Counted from the first letter of the stretch, positions 32,545 to 43,020 are shown. The stretch is DNA of 64,000 nt from Reyranella sp. (GCF_030651995.1 NZ_JAUSBN010000037.1:52154-116153); one strand, 5' to 3'. Made by a program: numbers and translations. The notes: generated by a model not told the origin, from the sequence alone.

Positions 32545-35500
32545 CTAGGCCACCATGCGGTCGGCCTCCTGGAGGTTGACGGAGACGAGCTGGGAGACCC
32601 CCCGCTCGGCCATGGTCACGCCGTAGAGGCGATCCATGCGCGCCATCGTGACGCGATGATGGGTGATGATCAGGAAGCGCGTGTCGGTGCGGCCGGCGAT
32701 GTCCTTCACCAGGCCGCAGAACCGCTCCACGTTCAGGTCGTCCAGCGGCGCGTCCACCTCGTCCAGCACGCAGATCGGCGCCGGGTTCGTCATGAACACT
32801 GCAAACAGCAGCGACAACGCCGTCAGCGCCTGCTCGCCGCCCGACAGCAGGGACATGACCTGCAGCTTCTTGCCCGGCGGACTGGCATGGATCTCGAGGC
32901 CGGCCTCGAGAGGATCCTCCGACTCGGTGAGCCGCAACTCGGCCTTGCCGCCGCCGAACAGCTTGGTGAAGAGCTGCTGGAAGTGGCCGCTGACCTGCTC
33001 GAAGGCGACGAGGAAACGCTCGCGGCCCTCGCGGTTCAGACTCTGGATGCCCTGGCGCAGGCGGCCGATGGCGGCGACGAGGTCGTCACGCTCGCTCGTC
33101 ATGGCGGTGATCTGCTGCTCGAGTTCGTTGGCCTCTTCCTCGGCCCGCAGGTTCACGGCGCCCATCGTCTCGCGCTCGTGCACCAGCCGCTCGAGCTTGT
33201 GCTCGGCCTTCTCGAGATCCGGCAGCTCGTCGAGCGACTGCACCTCGGCCAACGCCATCACGCCGTCGGGCTCGCAGCGCAGGCGCTCGGCAATGCGCTC
33301 GACCACCGACTCGCGATCCTTCGTGGCCTGCTCGACCTGACCTTCGCGGCGGACGCGGGTCTCTCGCGCCTGGCCCATTTCGGTCTCGGCCTGGCGCAGC
33401 GCCTTGTCGGCCTCGGCCAGACGAGTCTCGCCGATCGCCAGGCGGTCGGCCGCTTCCTGGCGGTTGGCCTCGGCCTTGTCGATCTCCTCGCCGAGCACGA
33501 ACCGCTTCTCCTCGATCTCCGCCGGCTTGGCCGCCAGTTCGGCAATCGCGGCCGCGGTCTGCTCGCGCCGTGCGTCGAGTTCGACGATCTGGCCGTCCGC
33601 CTCGCGCAGTCGCTTGCTCCAGCCTTCGTGGTCCTGTGCGATCTGCGCCAGCCGCTCGACCCGCATCTTCGACTCGCGTGCGAGACGGTCGCACTGGCCC
33701 TCGGCCTCGACGAGCGCCGCCCGCAGCTCGGCGATGCGCACGCGCAGCGCACCGGCCTCGGCACGATCGGCCTGGGTGTCGGCGATAGACGACAGGCGCG
33801 CCTCGCGGAAGGTGCGCCGCATCTCGACCTCGGCGATGTCGCCCTGCACTTCGGCGACCACCGTCGCGATGCCGGCGAGACGCGTGCGCAGCTGGTCGGT
33901 GCGACGGGCAATCTCGACGTGACGGTCGCGGGCCTGCGTGGCCAGGCGCTCGGCGGTGCCGATGGCCGACTGGGCGGCGCGCTCGGCGGCCCGCGTGGCC
34001 TCGCCGGCCTCCTGCGTCTTGCGACGTGCGGCCTCGGCCACGCTGCGCTCGTAGGCGCGCGCCTGGTCGACGCAGGTCTTCTCGGCATCACGGGCCGCGG
34101 CGAGCCACGTCTTCTCGGCATCGACGCGCGCCTGCTCGACCGTCTGCTCGGCGACGATGCCGTCGATCTGAAAGCGAATCTCGGCCAGGCGGTTGCGCTG
34201 GCTCAGCCGCACGGCAGCGGTCGACGGCGCACCGGCCCGCATCGTGTAGCCGTCCCAGCGCCAGACCGCGCCCTCGCGGGTGACCAGCTGCTGGCCGGGC
34301 TTGAGGGCGGCCTGCAGCGCCGCGCCGGTCTCGTCGTTGGCCACGATGCCGATGAAGGACAGACGACGGGCCAATTCCGGCAGGGCGCCGACATGCGCGC
34401 CGAGCGGCGTCGCGCCTTCGGGAAGGGCCGGCGTCTCGGCCAGCGCCTCGAGCGGCAGCCAGTGCACCGGCGCGCCGCGATCCGACGAAGCCTCGAGCTC
34501 GTCGCCGAAGGCCGCGCCCAAGGCCTTCTCGAAGCCCGGCTCGACGGAGAGGGCGTCGAGCAGCGGCGGCCACAGCGAATTGGCCGCGGACTTCAACGCA
34601 GCGGCGACGCCCGCTTCCTCGGCGCGCAGCTTGGTCAGACGCGCATTGGTCTTCTGCAGGGCCTCGACGGCGGTGGCATGGCTGGCTTCCGCTGCCTCGC
34701 GTTCGGCCGAACGGGCCTTTTCCATCTCGAGCCGTTCCGCTTCGGCCCTGGCGACCGCCTGACGCGCGGCATCCGACTCGTAGCGCTCGGCCTCGCGGGC
34801 GGCTTCGATCGCCTCCTGGCCGCTGAACCGCGCTTCTTCCAGCGCGGCCCGGGCGGCTTCGAGTTCGGCCTCGACTTCCGGCAGCGCCGGCAGGTTGGAC
34901 AGTTCGGTCTCGAGCTGCCGTTGCTGTGCCGAGACTTCATCACGGCGCGACGACAGGCGGCGCAGACGATCCTGAAGTTCCGCGATCTCGCGCGAAACGC
35001 TCTGACGCAGGGCTTCGTCGTCAGCGATCTGGCGGGTCAGGCGGTCGAACTCGACCTCGGCCACGCTGGTCTCGCTGCGCGCGGTGTCGCGCGCTTCCTC
35101 GGCGGCGGCAGCACGATCCTCTTCGCCGAAACGCTCCTCTTCGAGACGTTCGCGCTGGGCGCCAAGGTCGGAAATGGCGGCGGCGGCGTCGTTCTTGCGG
35201 CCCTGCTCGCGCGCCAGATCCTGCTCGGTCTGCTGGAGGCGCCTCTCGGCTTCGGATTGCGCGGCGGCGACCCGCTCGGCCTCCGCGGTCAGCGCATCGT
35301 GCGCCACGCGCAGGCGCTGCAATCCGGCAGCGGCGGCGGCTTCGTCGTTGCGCAACGGCGGCAGCGCCGTCGCGGCTTCGGCCTGCGCGGTGGTGGCGAG
35401 GCCGACCAGACGCGTCAGGTCGGCGACCTGCGCCTCGGCTTCCTTCAGCCGCTCGGCGGATACGGCCAGATCGCGCTCGGCATTGGCGAGCTTCAGCGCC

Positions 35501-36201
35501 AGCACGGCGGCTTCGGCGCGACGGATATGGTCGGAGAGGTTGCGATAGCGGCTGGCCTGACGGGCCTGGCGCTTCAGGCCCTTGTGCTGCTCCTCGAGGG
35601 CCACCAGCACGTCCTGGACGCGGGCGAGGTTCTGCTCGGCGGCGCGCAGGCGCAGCTCGGCCTCGTGACGGCGGGCGTAAAGACCGGTAATGCCGGCCGC
35701 CTCGTCGATCACCGAACGGCGATCGGCCGGCTTGGCGTTGATGAGCGCGCCGATGCGGCCCTGGCTGACGAGCGCCGTGGAGCGCGACCCCGTGGCCGCG
35801 TCGGCGAACAGCGTCTGCACGTCACGGGCGCGAATCTCGCGACCGTTCACCGAATAAGCCGAGCCGTGACCGCGCTCGATGCGACGCACGACGTCGAGCT
35901 GGTCCGTATCGTTCACCGCGGCGGGCGCGGTGCGCGTCCTGTTGTCCAGCGACAGCATGACCTCGGCGATGTTGCGCGCCGGCCGCTGGCCGGAGCCGGC
36001 GAAGATGACATCCTCCATCTCGGAGCCGCGCATCTGCTTGGCGGAGGTCTCGCCCATCACCCACTTCAGCGCTTCGACGAGGTTCGACTTGCCACAGCCA
36101 TTCGGTCCCACGATTCCGGTCATGCCGGACTCGATCACGAGTTCCGTCGGGTCGACGAAAGACTTGAAACCGGAGAGCCGGAGCTTGTCGAACTGGACCA
36201 T
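32545..36201 (-). CDS. smc: Chromosome segregation protein SMC
   Basis: Condensin ATPase that loops and compacts the chromosome with ScpA/ScpB. At 1218 residues it has an N-terminal ATPase half with Walker A VGPNGCGKSNLVEALKWVMG, two very long coiled coils rich in Glu, Arg and Ala, and a central hinge (about 530-680, including LLDALSVEPGFEKALGAAFG). The C-terminal half has the signature LLSGGEQALTALSLLF and Walker B ICVLDEVDAPLDD. A DsbA-like gene precedes it by 34 bases and a strong terminator follows. The long plus-strand frame over it is a shadow. Confidence 0.98.
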   Translation of the reverse strand: MVQFDKLRLSGFKSFVDPTELVIESGMTGIVGPNGCGKSNLVEALKWVMGETSAKQMRGSEMEDVIFAGSGQRPARNIAEVMLSLDNRTRTAPAAVNDTDQLDVVRRIERGHGSAYSVNGREIRARDVQTLFADAATGSRSTALVSQGRIGALINAKPADRRSVIDEAAGITGLYARRHEAELRLRAAEQNLARVQDVLVALEEQHKGLKRQARQASRYRNLSDHIRRAEAAVLALKLANAERDLAVSAERLKEAEAQVADLTRLVGLATTAQAEAATALPPLRNDEAAAAAGLQRLRVAHDALTAEAERVAAAQSEAERRLQQTEQDLAREQGRKNDAAAAISDLGAQRERLEEERFGEEDRAAAAEEARDTARSETSVAEVEFDRLTRQIADDEALRQSVSREIAELQDRLRRLSSRRDEVSAQQRQLETELSNLPALPEVEAELEAARAALEEARFSGQEAIEAAREAERYESDAARQAVARAEAERLEMEKARSAEREAAEASHATAVEALQKTNARLTKLRAEEAGVAAALKSAANSLWPPLLDALSVEPGFEKALGAAFGDELEASSDRGAPVHWLPLEALAETPALPEGATPLGAHVGALPELARRLSFIGIVANDETGAALQAALKPGQQLVTREGAVWRWDGYTMRAGAPSTAAVRLSQRNRLAEIRFQIDGIVAEQTVEQARVDAEKTWLAAARDAEKTCVDQARAYERSVAEAARRKTQEAGEATRAAERAAQSAIGTAERLATQARDRHVEIARRTDQLRTRLAGIATVVAEVQGDIAEVEMRRTFREARLSSIADTQADRAEAGALRVRIAELRAALVEAEGQCDRLARESKMRVERLAQIAQDHEGWSKRLREADGQIVELDARREQTAAAIAELAAKPAEIEEKRFVLGEEIDKAEANRQEAADRLAIGETRLAEADKALRQAETEMGQARETRVRREGQVEQATKDRESVVERIAERLRCEPDGVMALAEVQSLDELPDLEKAEHKLERLVHERETMGAVNLRAEEEANELEQQITAMTSERDDLVAAIGRLRQGIQSLNREGRERFLVAFEQVSGHFQQLFTKLFGGGKAELRLTESEDPLEAGLEIHASPPGKKLQVMSLLSGGEQALTALSLLFAVFMTNPAPICVLDEVDAPLDDLNVERFCGLVKDIAGRTDTRFLIITHHRVTMARMDRLYGVTMAERGVSQLVSVNLQEADRMVA

Positions 36202-36235
36202 TACACCACGCCTGTCTGGTTACTTGCCCGAATGC

Positions 36236-36901
36236 CTACTTGGCGAGCTTGGAGAACACGCCGTCGAGTTCCTCGACGGAGCGCGACCCGCGATAGAGCT
36301 GGCCGTTGATGAACAGCGTCGGCGTCGAGGTGACGCCCATCGCCTCGCCAGCCTTGTAGTCGTTGATCACCGCGTTGCTCATCGCATCGTTGGCGAGGCA
36401 CGCCTTGATCTCGTTCTCGCCCATGCCGGCGATCCGCAGCGGCTTGGCGAGCTCAGCCAGCGGATCGGCCGCCGCCGCCCACTGCGGCTGGCCGCGGAAG
36501 ATGATGTCGACCACGCCGAAATACTTGTCGTTGCCGGCGCACTCGGCGATCTGCGCCGCCTTGGCGGCGACCTGGTCCAGCGGGAAGTCGCGATAGACCA
36601 GCTTGACCTTGCCGGTATCGATCCACTTCTTCTTGATCTCGGGCAGGACCTGCGTATGGAAGTGCGCACAGTGCGAGCAGGTAAGTGATGCATACTCGAT
36701 CACGGTGATCGGCGCTTTGGGGTCGCCCAGCACATGGTCGCCGGGCTGAACACTCTCCAGGGCGGCCTTGTTGGGCGCCGAAACGGCCGCGACCGGCGCG
36801 GGCGACGAGGGCGCACGGGTGCCGAAATAGACGCCGGCCGCAATCGCAGCCACCGCCACGACCCCGCCGGCGACGATCAAGATATTCCGCATTTTGTTCA
36901 A
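36236..36901 (-). CDS. Membrane-anchored DsbA family thiol oxidoreductase
   Basis: A 221-residue protein with an N-terminal membrane anchor or uncleaved signal (ILIVAGGVVAVAAIAAGVYFG) and a DsbA-like thioredoxin domain in the periplasm. The active site is CSHC in EYASLTCSHCAHFHTQVLP, and the cis-proline loop is GVTSTPTLFINGQ. The insert of helices and overall length fit the DsbA/BdbD group. It lies between a DUF721-DsbA fusion (46-base gap) and smc (34-base gap), so the window holds two tandem DsbA-like domains before smc. Confidence 0.93.
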   Translation of the reverse strand: MNKMRNILIVAGGVVAVAAIAAGVYFGTRAPSSPAPVAAVSAPNKAALESVQPGDHVLGDPKAPITVIEYASLTCSHCAHFHTQVLPEIKKKWIDTGKVKLVYRDFPLDQVAAKAAQIAECAGNDKYFGVVDIIFRGQPQWAAAADPLAELAKPLRIAGMGENEIKACLANDAMSNAVINDYKAGEAMGVTSTPTLFINGQLYRGSRSVEELDGVFSKLAK

Positions 36902-36947
36902 CCCTCTCCACTACATCTTGGGAATTACGCCTGTGGGGAGTCAAACG

Positions 36948-38024
36948 TTAACGGCCCACCTGTCGTAAAATTGCTGCGATGGCGTCCATTCCGCCCGGAT
37001 TGCCGTACCCCTGCTCGTTGATGAAGACGGTCGGGGTTGAATTGACGCCCAGCGCCTGACCGGATTGCACGTCGGCGATGACTTTGTCCAAAAGCCGGTC
37101 GTTGGCGACGCAGGCCTGCGCCGCGGCCTCGGTCACCCCCTGCCCCGCCAGCACCGTCATCAGTTCCGCCGCCGGGTCGGGCGCGGTCATCCACTGGACC
37201 TGCGTGCGGAACAGCGTGTCGACGGCGGCGAAGAACCCGTCCGGACCGGCGCACTCCGCCAGCAGGCTGGCGCGCGTGGCGAGGGCATCCGATGGAAAGT
37301 GGCGATGCACCAGCTTCAGCTTGCCGGTGTCGATCCAGTCCCGCTTCAGGGCGGGCATGACCGCGTTGTTGAAGGTGGCGCAGTGCGGACAGGTGAACGA
37401 GGCGTAGTCGATCAGCACATTGGGGGCGTCGGGACGGCCCAGCACGTGATCGTCGGGCAACGGATCGAGGAACCTGGCCGCTGCTTTCGGCTGTGCATGC
37501 AGCTCGTCCCCGAGACAGAGCGCGCCCAGGCTGCCGAGCAGGAAGCCGCGGCGCCCGCTGGCGATGCGGGCCCCCAGCCGGGTCAAAGCCGCGCGCAGAT
37601 CGGGATCCTCGACGGCCGCCGTGCGGCTGGCCACTGCCTGCTCGACCACGGGATCGGGACGCGGCGTCCGGCGTGCCGGGGGTGGCCCCGGGATGATGCC
37701 CTGCACGATCCGCACGTCGTCGATCACCCTGTGCCCGAAATAGGCATTTACCCGTTCCACGATCTGGCTGCTCCTGTGCTGGACCTCGAGGGCGGCGGCG
37801 CCGGACACCTTCAGCCGCAAGGCTTTGCCGGCCCGCGCGCCGCGCCCGGCCAGCAGCGCATCGGGCCGCGTCGTGCGCGCCAGTTCCGGCCCGACGACCG
37901 CCGGCCAGTCGGCCTTCAGTCGAACGAGGGCAGCGCCGCGGCCCCCTTTTGCCCCATCGCGGGCGATGCCCGACGTGAGCTTCTGGGCCAGCCCGCCGAT
38001 CGCACGGAAGCCGTTTTCGCGCAT
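36948..38024 (-). CDS. DUF721 (DciA-like) domain fused in frame to a DsbA-like domain
   Basis: One uninterrupted 358-codon frame with two unrelated domains. Residues 1-112 match the alphaproteobacterial DUF721/DciA type (MRENGFRAIGGLAQKLTSGI; LRLKVSGAAALEVQHRSSQI; VERVNAYFGHR), related to helicase-loading proteins of the cytosol. Residues 113-147 are a Pro/Arg-rich linker. Residues 158-175 (RRGFLLGSLGALCLGDEL) look like a twin-arginine or Sec signal. Residues 180-358 are a DsbA-like domain with CPHC at 202-205 and GVNSTPTVFINEQ. The ATG at 38024 has AAAGGG upstream. Internal starts that could yield a separate DsbA are a GTG at 37634 and a TTG at 37586. In related genomes these are usually two genes. 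Confidence 0.85.
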   Translation of the reverse strand: MRENGFRAIGGLAQKLTSGIARDGAKGGRGAALVRLKADWPAVVGPELARTTRPDALLAGRGARAGKALRLKVSGAAALEVQHRSSQIVERVNAYFGHRVIDDVRIVQGIIPGPPPARRTPRPDPVVEQAVASRTAAVEDPDLRAALTRLGARIASGRRGFLLGSLGALCLGDELHAQPKAAARFLDPLPDDHVLGRPDAPNVLIDYASFTCPHCATFNNAVMPALKRDWIDTGKLKLVHRHFPSDALATRASLLAECAGPDGFFAAVDTLFRTQVQWMTAPDPAAELMTVLAGQGVTEAAAQACVANDRLLDKVIADVQSGQALGVNSTPTVFINEQGYGNPGGMDAIAAILRQVGR

Positions 38025-38076
38025 GGACCCTTTCAAACTCCGCTCCGTATGGTAGGCCACGCCCCTTCGACTGACC

Positions 38077-39156
38077 ATGACACACGCCGACCGACTGCTC
38101 GCCTGGTATGATCGACATCGTCGCACCCTCCCCTGGCGCGCAGCCCCGGGAGAACGCACGGCGCCTTACCGTGTCTGGCTGTCGGAGATCATGCTGCAGC
38201 AGACCACGGTCGCCACGGTGGGTGAGTATTTCCGCCGCTTCGTCGAGCGCTGGCCCACCGTCGAGGCCCTGGCCGCCGCGCCGCTCGACGAGGTGCTCTC
38301 GGCGTGGGCGGGCCTCGGCTACTATGCCCGCGCCCGCAACCTGCATGCCTGCGCCCAGGCCGTCGCCAACCACCATGGCGGCCGCTTTCCCGAGGACGAG
38401 GCCGGCCTGCGCGCCCTGCCCGGCGTCGGCCCCTATACGGCCGCGGCCATCCAGGCCATCGCCTTCGATCGTCCGGCCTCGGCGGTCGATGGCAACGTGG
38501 AGCGGGTGATCGCCCGCCTCTACGCCATCGAGACTCCGTTGCCCGACGCCAAGCCCGACATCCAGGTCCGCGCCGCGCGGTTGGTGCCGCAGCAGCGCGC
38601 CGGCGATTATGCCCAGGCGATGATGGATCTCGGCGCCACCGTCTGCATCCCGCGCACCCCGCGCTGCGTCATCTGCCCGCTGATGCAGGGCTGCAAGGGC
38701 CGCCGGCAGGGCATCGCCGAAGAGCTGCCGCGCCGCGCACCCAAGGCCGGGAAGCCGACGCGCCGCGGCCTCGCCTTCGTGCTTTTGCGCAAGGACGGCG
38801 CGGTGCTGCTACGCAAGCGGCCGGCAAAAGGGCTTCTGGGCGGCATGGACGAGGTACCGTCGAGCGCCTGGCGCGAGGGCCCGTTCGTGGAAGCCACGGC
38901 GCTCGCCGAAGCCCCGGTGCCGGCGCGCTGGGTGGTAATGGACGGCCTGGTGCGTCACACCTTCACGCACTTCCACCTGGAACTCACCATTGCCCGCGCC
39001 ATGGCGACGACAGGCCGGCTGGCGGCGCTGGCGCCGGGCACGAGCTGGTCCGCGCTCGACCGGCTGGACGAACGCGCTTTGCCCACGGTCATGCGCAAGG
39101 TCATCGAGCACGCGGTGAAGGCGCAGGAACCCAGTCAACGGTACCAGGGTACCTAA
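38077..39156 (+). CDS. mutY: A/G-specific adenine glycosylase MutY
   Basis: Removes adenine mispaired with 8-oxoguanine. The 359-residue protein carries catalytic Glu37 (SEIMLQQTTV), the helix-hairpin-helix LPGVGPYTAAAIQAIAF, Asp138 in AVDGNVERV, and the [4Fe-4S] cysteines 190, 197, 200 and 206 (CIPRTPRCVICPLMQGC). A C-terminal NUDIX-like 8-oxoG recognition domain follows. It diverges from the DUF721-DsbA gene with 52 bases between starts, an arrangement conserved in alphaproteobacteria. Confidence 0.97.
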   Translation: MTHADRLLAWYDRHRRTLPWRAAPGERTAPYRVWLSEIMLQQTTVATVGEYFRRFVERWPTVEALAAAPLDEVLSAWAGLGYYARARNLHACAQAVANHHGGRFPEDEAGLRALPGVGPYTAAAIQAIAFDRPASAVDGNVERVIARLYAIETPLPDAKPDIQVRAARLVPQQRAGDYAQAMMDLGATVCIPRTPRCVICPLMQGCKGRRQGIAEELPRRAPKAGKPTRRGLAFVLLRKDGAVLLRKRPAKGLLGGMDEVPSSAWREGPFVEATALAEAPVPARWVVMDGLVRHTFTHFHLELTIARAMATTGRLAALAPGTSWSALDRLDERALPTVMRKVIEHAVKAQEPSQRYQGT

Positions 39157-39187
39157 TTCAGGGGTGCGGTTCTCGCTTCGACTGATT

Positions 39188-39214
39188 CGTTTATTTCGTT
39201 TGTTTCGTTTATTT
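39188..39214. repeat. Three tandem copies of a T-rich 9-bp unit
   Basis: CGTTTATTT, CGTTTGTTT and CGTTTATTT follow each other without gaps between the convergent mutY and ccrM 3' ends. The stretch is strikingly AT-rich against the GC-rich surroundings. The palindrome CCAAGGCTTGG follows at 39216. No terminator hairpin stands directly in front of the T-rich run. Possible roles are a variable-number repeat or a protein-binding site; none is shown. Confidence 0.7.
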
Positions 39215-39243
39215 ACCAAGGCTTGGCCTGATTCACCGGCCTG

Positions 39244-40431
<1,188 letters not shown>

Positions 40432-40481
40432 GCAAAACTCACACCAGACCACTATAACTGGGGACGCGACGGGCGGGCAGC

Positions 40482-42140
40482 ATGAGCGGGACACCATCGT
40501 TCGGGGACACTGACGGCAGGGGCGGGCTGAAGCGCCGCGAGGCGATTGGCGCCGCGGTGGCGGGCGGGATTGCGCTTTCCGGTCTTTCGTCGCCCGCGAA
40601 GGCGGCCAGCGGCGTGCGCACGCTGACGTCGCCCGAGCAGCTCCGTGGGGCTTACGACCATGTCATCGTGGGCGCGGGATCGGCGGGCTGCGTTCTCGCG
40701 CACCGGCTCGGGCAGGCCGGGCGGCGGGTACTCCTGATCGAGGCCGGTGTGCGCGCAGACCTGTCGGCCGTCGTGAACCCTCCGGCCTGGCCCAGCCTCC
40801 AGGAGAGCGCGCTGGACTGGCGTTACGAGACGACGCCGCAACCGGGGTTGGGCGGCCGCACGATCACCTGCCCGCGGGGCAAGGTGGTGGGCGGATCGAG
40901 CATCATCAATGCGCTGGCCTACCAGCGCGGTCACCCGGCGGCCTACGACCGCTGGCCGGCAGGCTGGCGTCACGCCGACCTCCTGCCCTACTTCAGGCGC
41001 GCCGAGACCTTCTCGGGTGGCGCCAATGCCTGGCGGGGCGGTGCCGGCCCCCTGCATGTCCTGTCGCTGGCCGACGTCACGGATCGCACGCCGGTCGCAG
41101 AGGCCTTCATGGCCGCGGCGCAGCAGTCGGGCTTCCCGGTGACGCCCGACCTCGGCGGCGAATTAACGACCGGCGTGGGCTGGAACCAACTCAGCATCAG
41201 GGGCCACCGCCGCGACGACGCGGCGACGGCTTATCTCGACAGTCTGGAGAGCGGTCCCGCTGACGCACCGGTCGACCTGCTCGTCGACACGCAGGTGCTC
41301 GGCCTCGAGATCGAGAGCGGGCGGTGCCTCGGTGTGCGTCTGGCCGGAAGAGTCGTGCGGCCCGCGGGCGACGTGCTGCTCTGCGCCGGGGCGATCGATT
41401 CACCACGCCTGCTGATGCTGTCGGGCATTGGCCCGGCCGACGAACTGCGCGCGCTGGGTATCGCAAGCGCCGCCGATCTGCCCGACGTCGGCCGCCATCT
41501 GGAAGATCATCTGCTGCTCGCGGGCGTGGCCTACCAGGCGCGGCGCCCGGTCCCGGCCTCCCACTACAATCACGCGGATTCCCTCCTCTACGTGCCGCAC
41601 GCGACGCCAGGCGAGAGCCCCGACATTCTCGTCATGTGCCTGTCGGTACCGTTCGTGCGGCCGACCGTCGGCCCCCTGGCCGCGCCGGCCTATGTCCTGG
41701 TGCCCTGCCACCTGCGGCCGCGCAGCCGCGGCACCGTCAGCCTCGCCTCCAGCGATCCACGGGCGCCGGCAATCATCGACCCGAATTATCTGGGCGAAGC
41801 CGACGATCTCGCGGTGCTGGCGAAGGGCGTCGAGATCGCGCGCGAGATCGGCGCGGCAAAGGCATTCGACGACTGGCGGGCGAAGGAGGTCTATCCCGGA
41901 CCGGACTGGACAAGCGAAGCGGCCCGCCACGACTTCATCCGCCGGGCCACGGATTCGTTCCATCATCCCACCGGCACCTGCCGCCTCGGCGAGGTGGTTG
42001 ACGAGGCTTTGCGCGTGAAGGGCGTCGCGGGGTTGCGCGTCATCGACGCCTCGGTCCTGCCCGGCCTCCCGGCGGCGATGATCAACGCCGCCGTGACGGC
42101 AGTTGCCGAAAAAGCGAGCGACCTCGTGCTCGCCGGATAG
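40482..42140 (+). CDS. GMC family FAD-dependent oxidoreductase with Tat leader
   Basis: A 552-residue glucose-methanol-choline oxidoreductase. A twin-arginine-like N-terminus (LKRREAIGAAVAGGIALSG) suggests export. FAD binding is seen in HVIVGAGSAGCVLAHRLGQ and VLLIEAGV. GMC signature 1 is in CPRGKVVGGSSIINALAYQR and signature 2 in GAIDSPRLLMLSGIGP. The C-terminal active-site His region is HHPTGTCRLG, with RVIDASVLPGLPAAMINAAV following. It probably oxidises an alcohol; the substrate is unknown. It diverges from ccrM and may share the GANTC-rich region. Confidence 0.92.
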   Translation: MSGTPSFGDTDGRGGLKRREAIGAAVAGGIALSGLSSPAKAASGVRTLTSPEQLRGAYDHVIVGAGSAGCVLAHRLGQAGRRVLLIEAGVRADLSAVVNPPAWPSLQESALDWRYETTPQPGLGGRTITCPRGKVVGGSSIINALAYQRGHPAAYDRWPAGWRHADLLPYFRRAETFSGGANAWRGGAGPLHVLSLADVTDRTPVAEAFMAAAQQSGFPVTPDLGGELTTGVGWNQLSIRGHRRDDAATAYLDSLESGPADAPVDLLVDTQVLGLEIESGRCLGVRLAGRVVRPAGDVLLCAGAIDSPRLLMLSGIGPADELRALGIASAADLPDVGRHLEDHLLLAGVAYQARRPVPASHYNHADSLLYVPHATPGESPDILVMCLSVPFVRPTVGPLAAPAYVLVPCHLRPRSRGTVSLASSDPRAPAIIDPNYLGEADDLAVLAKGVEIAREIGAAKAFDDWRAKEVYPGPDWTSEAARHDFIRRATDSFHHPTGTCRLGEVVDEALRVKGVAGLRVIDASVLPGLPAAMINAAVTAVAEKASDLVLAG

Positions 42141-42162
42141 AAAGCGTCGGTGTCCCGTCGTG

Positions 42163-42567
42163 TCAGGCGCGGTTGCGCCGGAACAGCAGCGCGACGATGA
42201 CCCCGCCCAGCACCGAGGCGAGGACCATGAGCGCGAAGAAGCCCACGGCGCCCCAGATCGCGTAGGTCATGGCCTTGTGGCCGGCTTCATCGACCCTCCG
42301 ATCGACGAGCGCCCGCAGTTCGCCGACCTGCGCGGCCATATCGTCCCGCAGCGCCTTGAGTTCAGGGCCCATCGCCCGCGCACGCTCCGCAGCGGACTCC
42401 TTGCCTTTCTCGATCGCGTCTCGCGCCGACGGCGGCGTCTGGACCTGCGCCTGCTGGGCGACGTTCACACCCGCATCGAAGGCCTCTCGATCCACCGGCC
42501 TTGCCGATGCGGCACCAGCCGCCATGAGGCCGAGAAGCAGAATCAGTGACGGAACAAGTCTGGACAT
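42163..42567 (-). CDS. Small exported membrane-anchored protein, unknown
   Basis: A 134-residue protein with a signal peptide (MSRLVPSLILLLGLMAAGAA, cleaved near ASA), a charged helical middle (ERARAMGPELKALRDDMAAQ) and a C-terminal membrane span (AVGFFALMVLASVLGGVIV) ending in basic residues RRNRA. The middle looks like a short coiled coil in the periplasm. No family is recognised. It converges with the GMC gene, 22 bases apart. Confidence 0.72.
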   Translation of the reverse strand: MSRLVPSLILLLGLMAAGAASARPVDREAFDAGVNVAQQAQVQTPPSARDAIEKGKESAAERARAMGPELKALRDDMAAQVGELRALVDRRVDEAGHKAMTYAIWGAVGFFALMVLASVLGGVIVALLFRRNRA

Positions 42568-42666
42568 CGCGCAACCTCATCGAGTTGGCCCCTGCATGAA
42601 CACGGGCCGGGCAAACTTTCATTCAACGACGGGCCGCGCGCAACGGACCAATTGTTATGTTCTCGT

Positions 42667-43020
42667 TCACTTCCGCTCGTAGATGATCGAACCCTTGATG
42701 GCCGACTTTTCGTGGAGGACTGCCGGATCACCCGCGACGCCATCAATAATAATGATCGAGCCGCAACACGTCTCTGCCCTGTCGCCCGGGACGGGCGCGC
42801 CCTGGCGAGTGGTATTCAGCGGAACGCCAGACGGGGGGACCGCCGGCGCGGGCGTGATGACAGGCGCTCGCGGCGCCGCGACGGGAGCCTGCGGGGCGGG
42901 GGCGATGCGAGGCTGAGGCGCCATGGGCGCTCCCGTCGAGCCTTGCGACAGGGCCGGCAGTGCCCCGAGGAGAATGCTTGCCGCGGCCAGCGTCGACAGT
43001 TTCAGACTGATGAACCGCAT
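42667..43020 (-). CDS. Small secreted Pro/Ala-rich protein, unknown
   Basis: A 117-residue exported protein: signal peptide LKLSTLAAASILLGALPALS, then a Pro/Ala-rich linker (APAPQAPVAAPRAP and similar), then a short conserved-looking tail with a Cys-Cys pair in ETCCGSIIIIDG. The ATG at 43020 has GGAG six bases upstream, which decides the start against a longer frame from 43140. No family is recognised. The CC pair after a flexible linker could bind metal or form disulfides; this is a guess. Confidence 0.68.
   Translation of the reverse strand: MRFISLKLSTLAAASILLGALPALSQGSTGAPMAPQPRIAPAPQAPVAAPRAPVITPAPAVPPSGVPLNTTRQGAPVPGDRAETCCGSIIIIDGVAGDPAVLHEKSAIKGSIIYERK

Noticed and set aside
32656..36309. 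A plus-strand open frame of 1217 codons opposite smc
   Set aside because: It mirrors the Glu/Arg/Ala-rich coiled coil of SMC, giving Leu/Arg/Gly-rich nonsense without motifs.
39157..39243. A Rho-independent terminator for mutY in the T-rich run
   Set aside because: The T-rich repeats are not directly preceded by a stable GC hairpin, and the palindrome lies after them.
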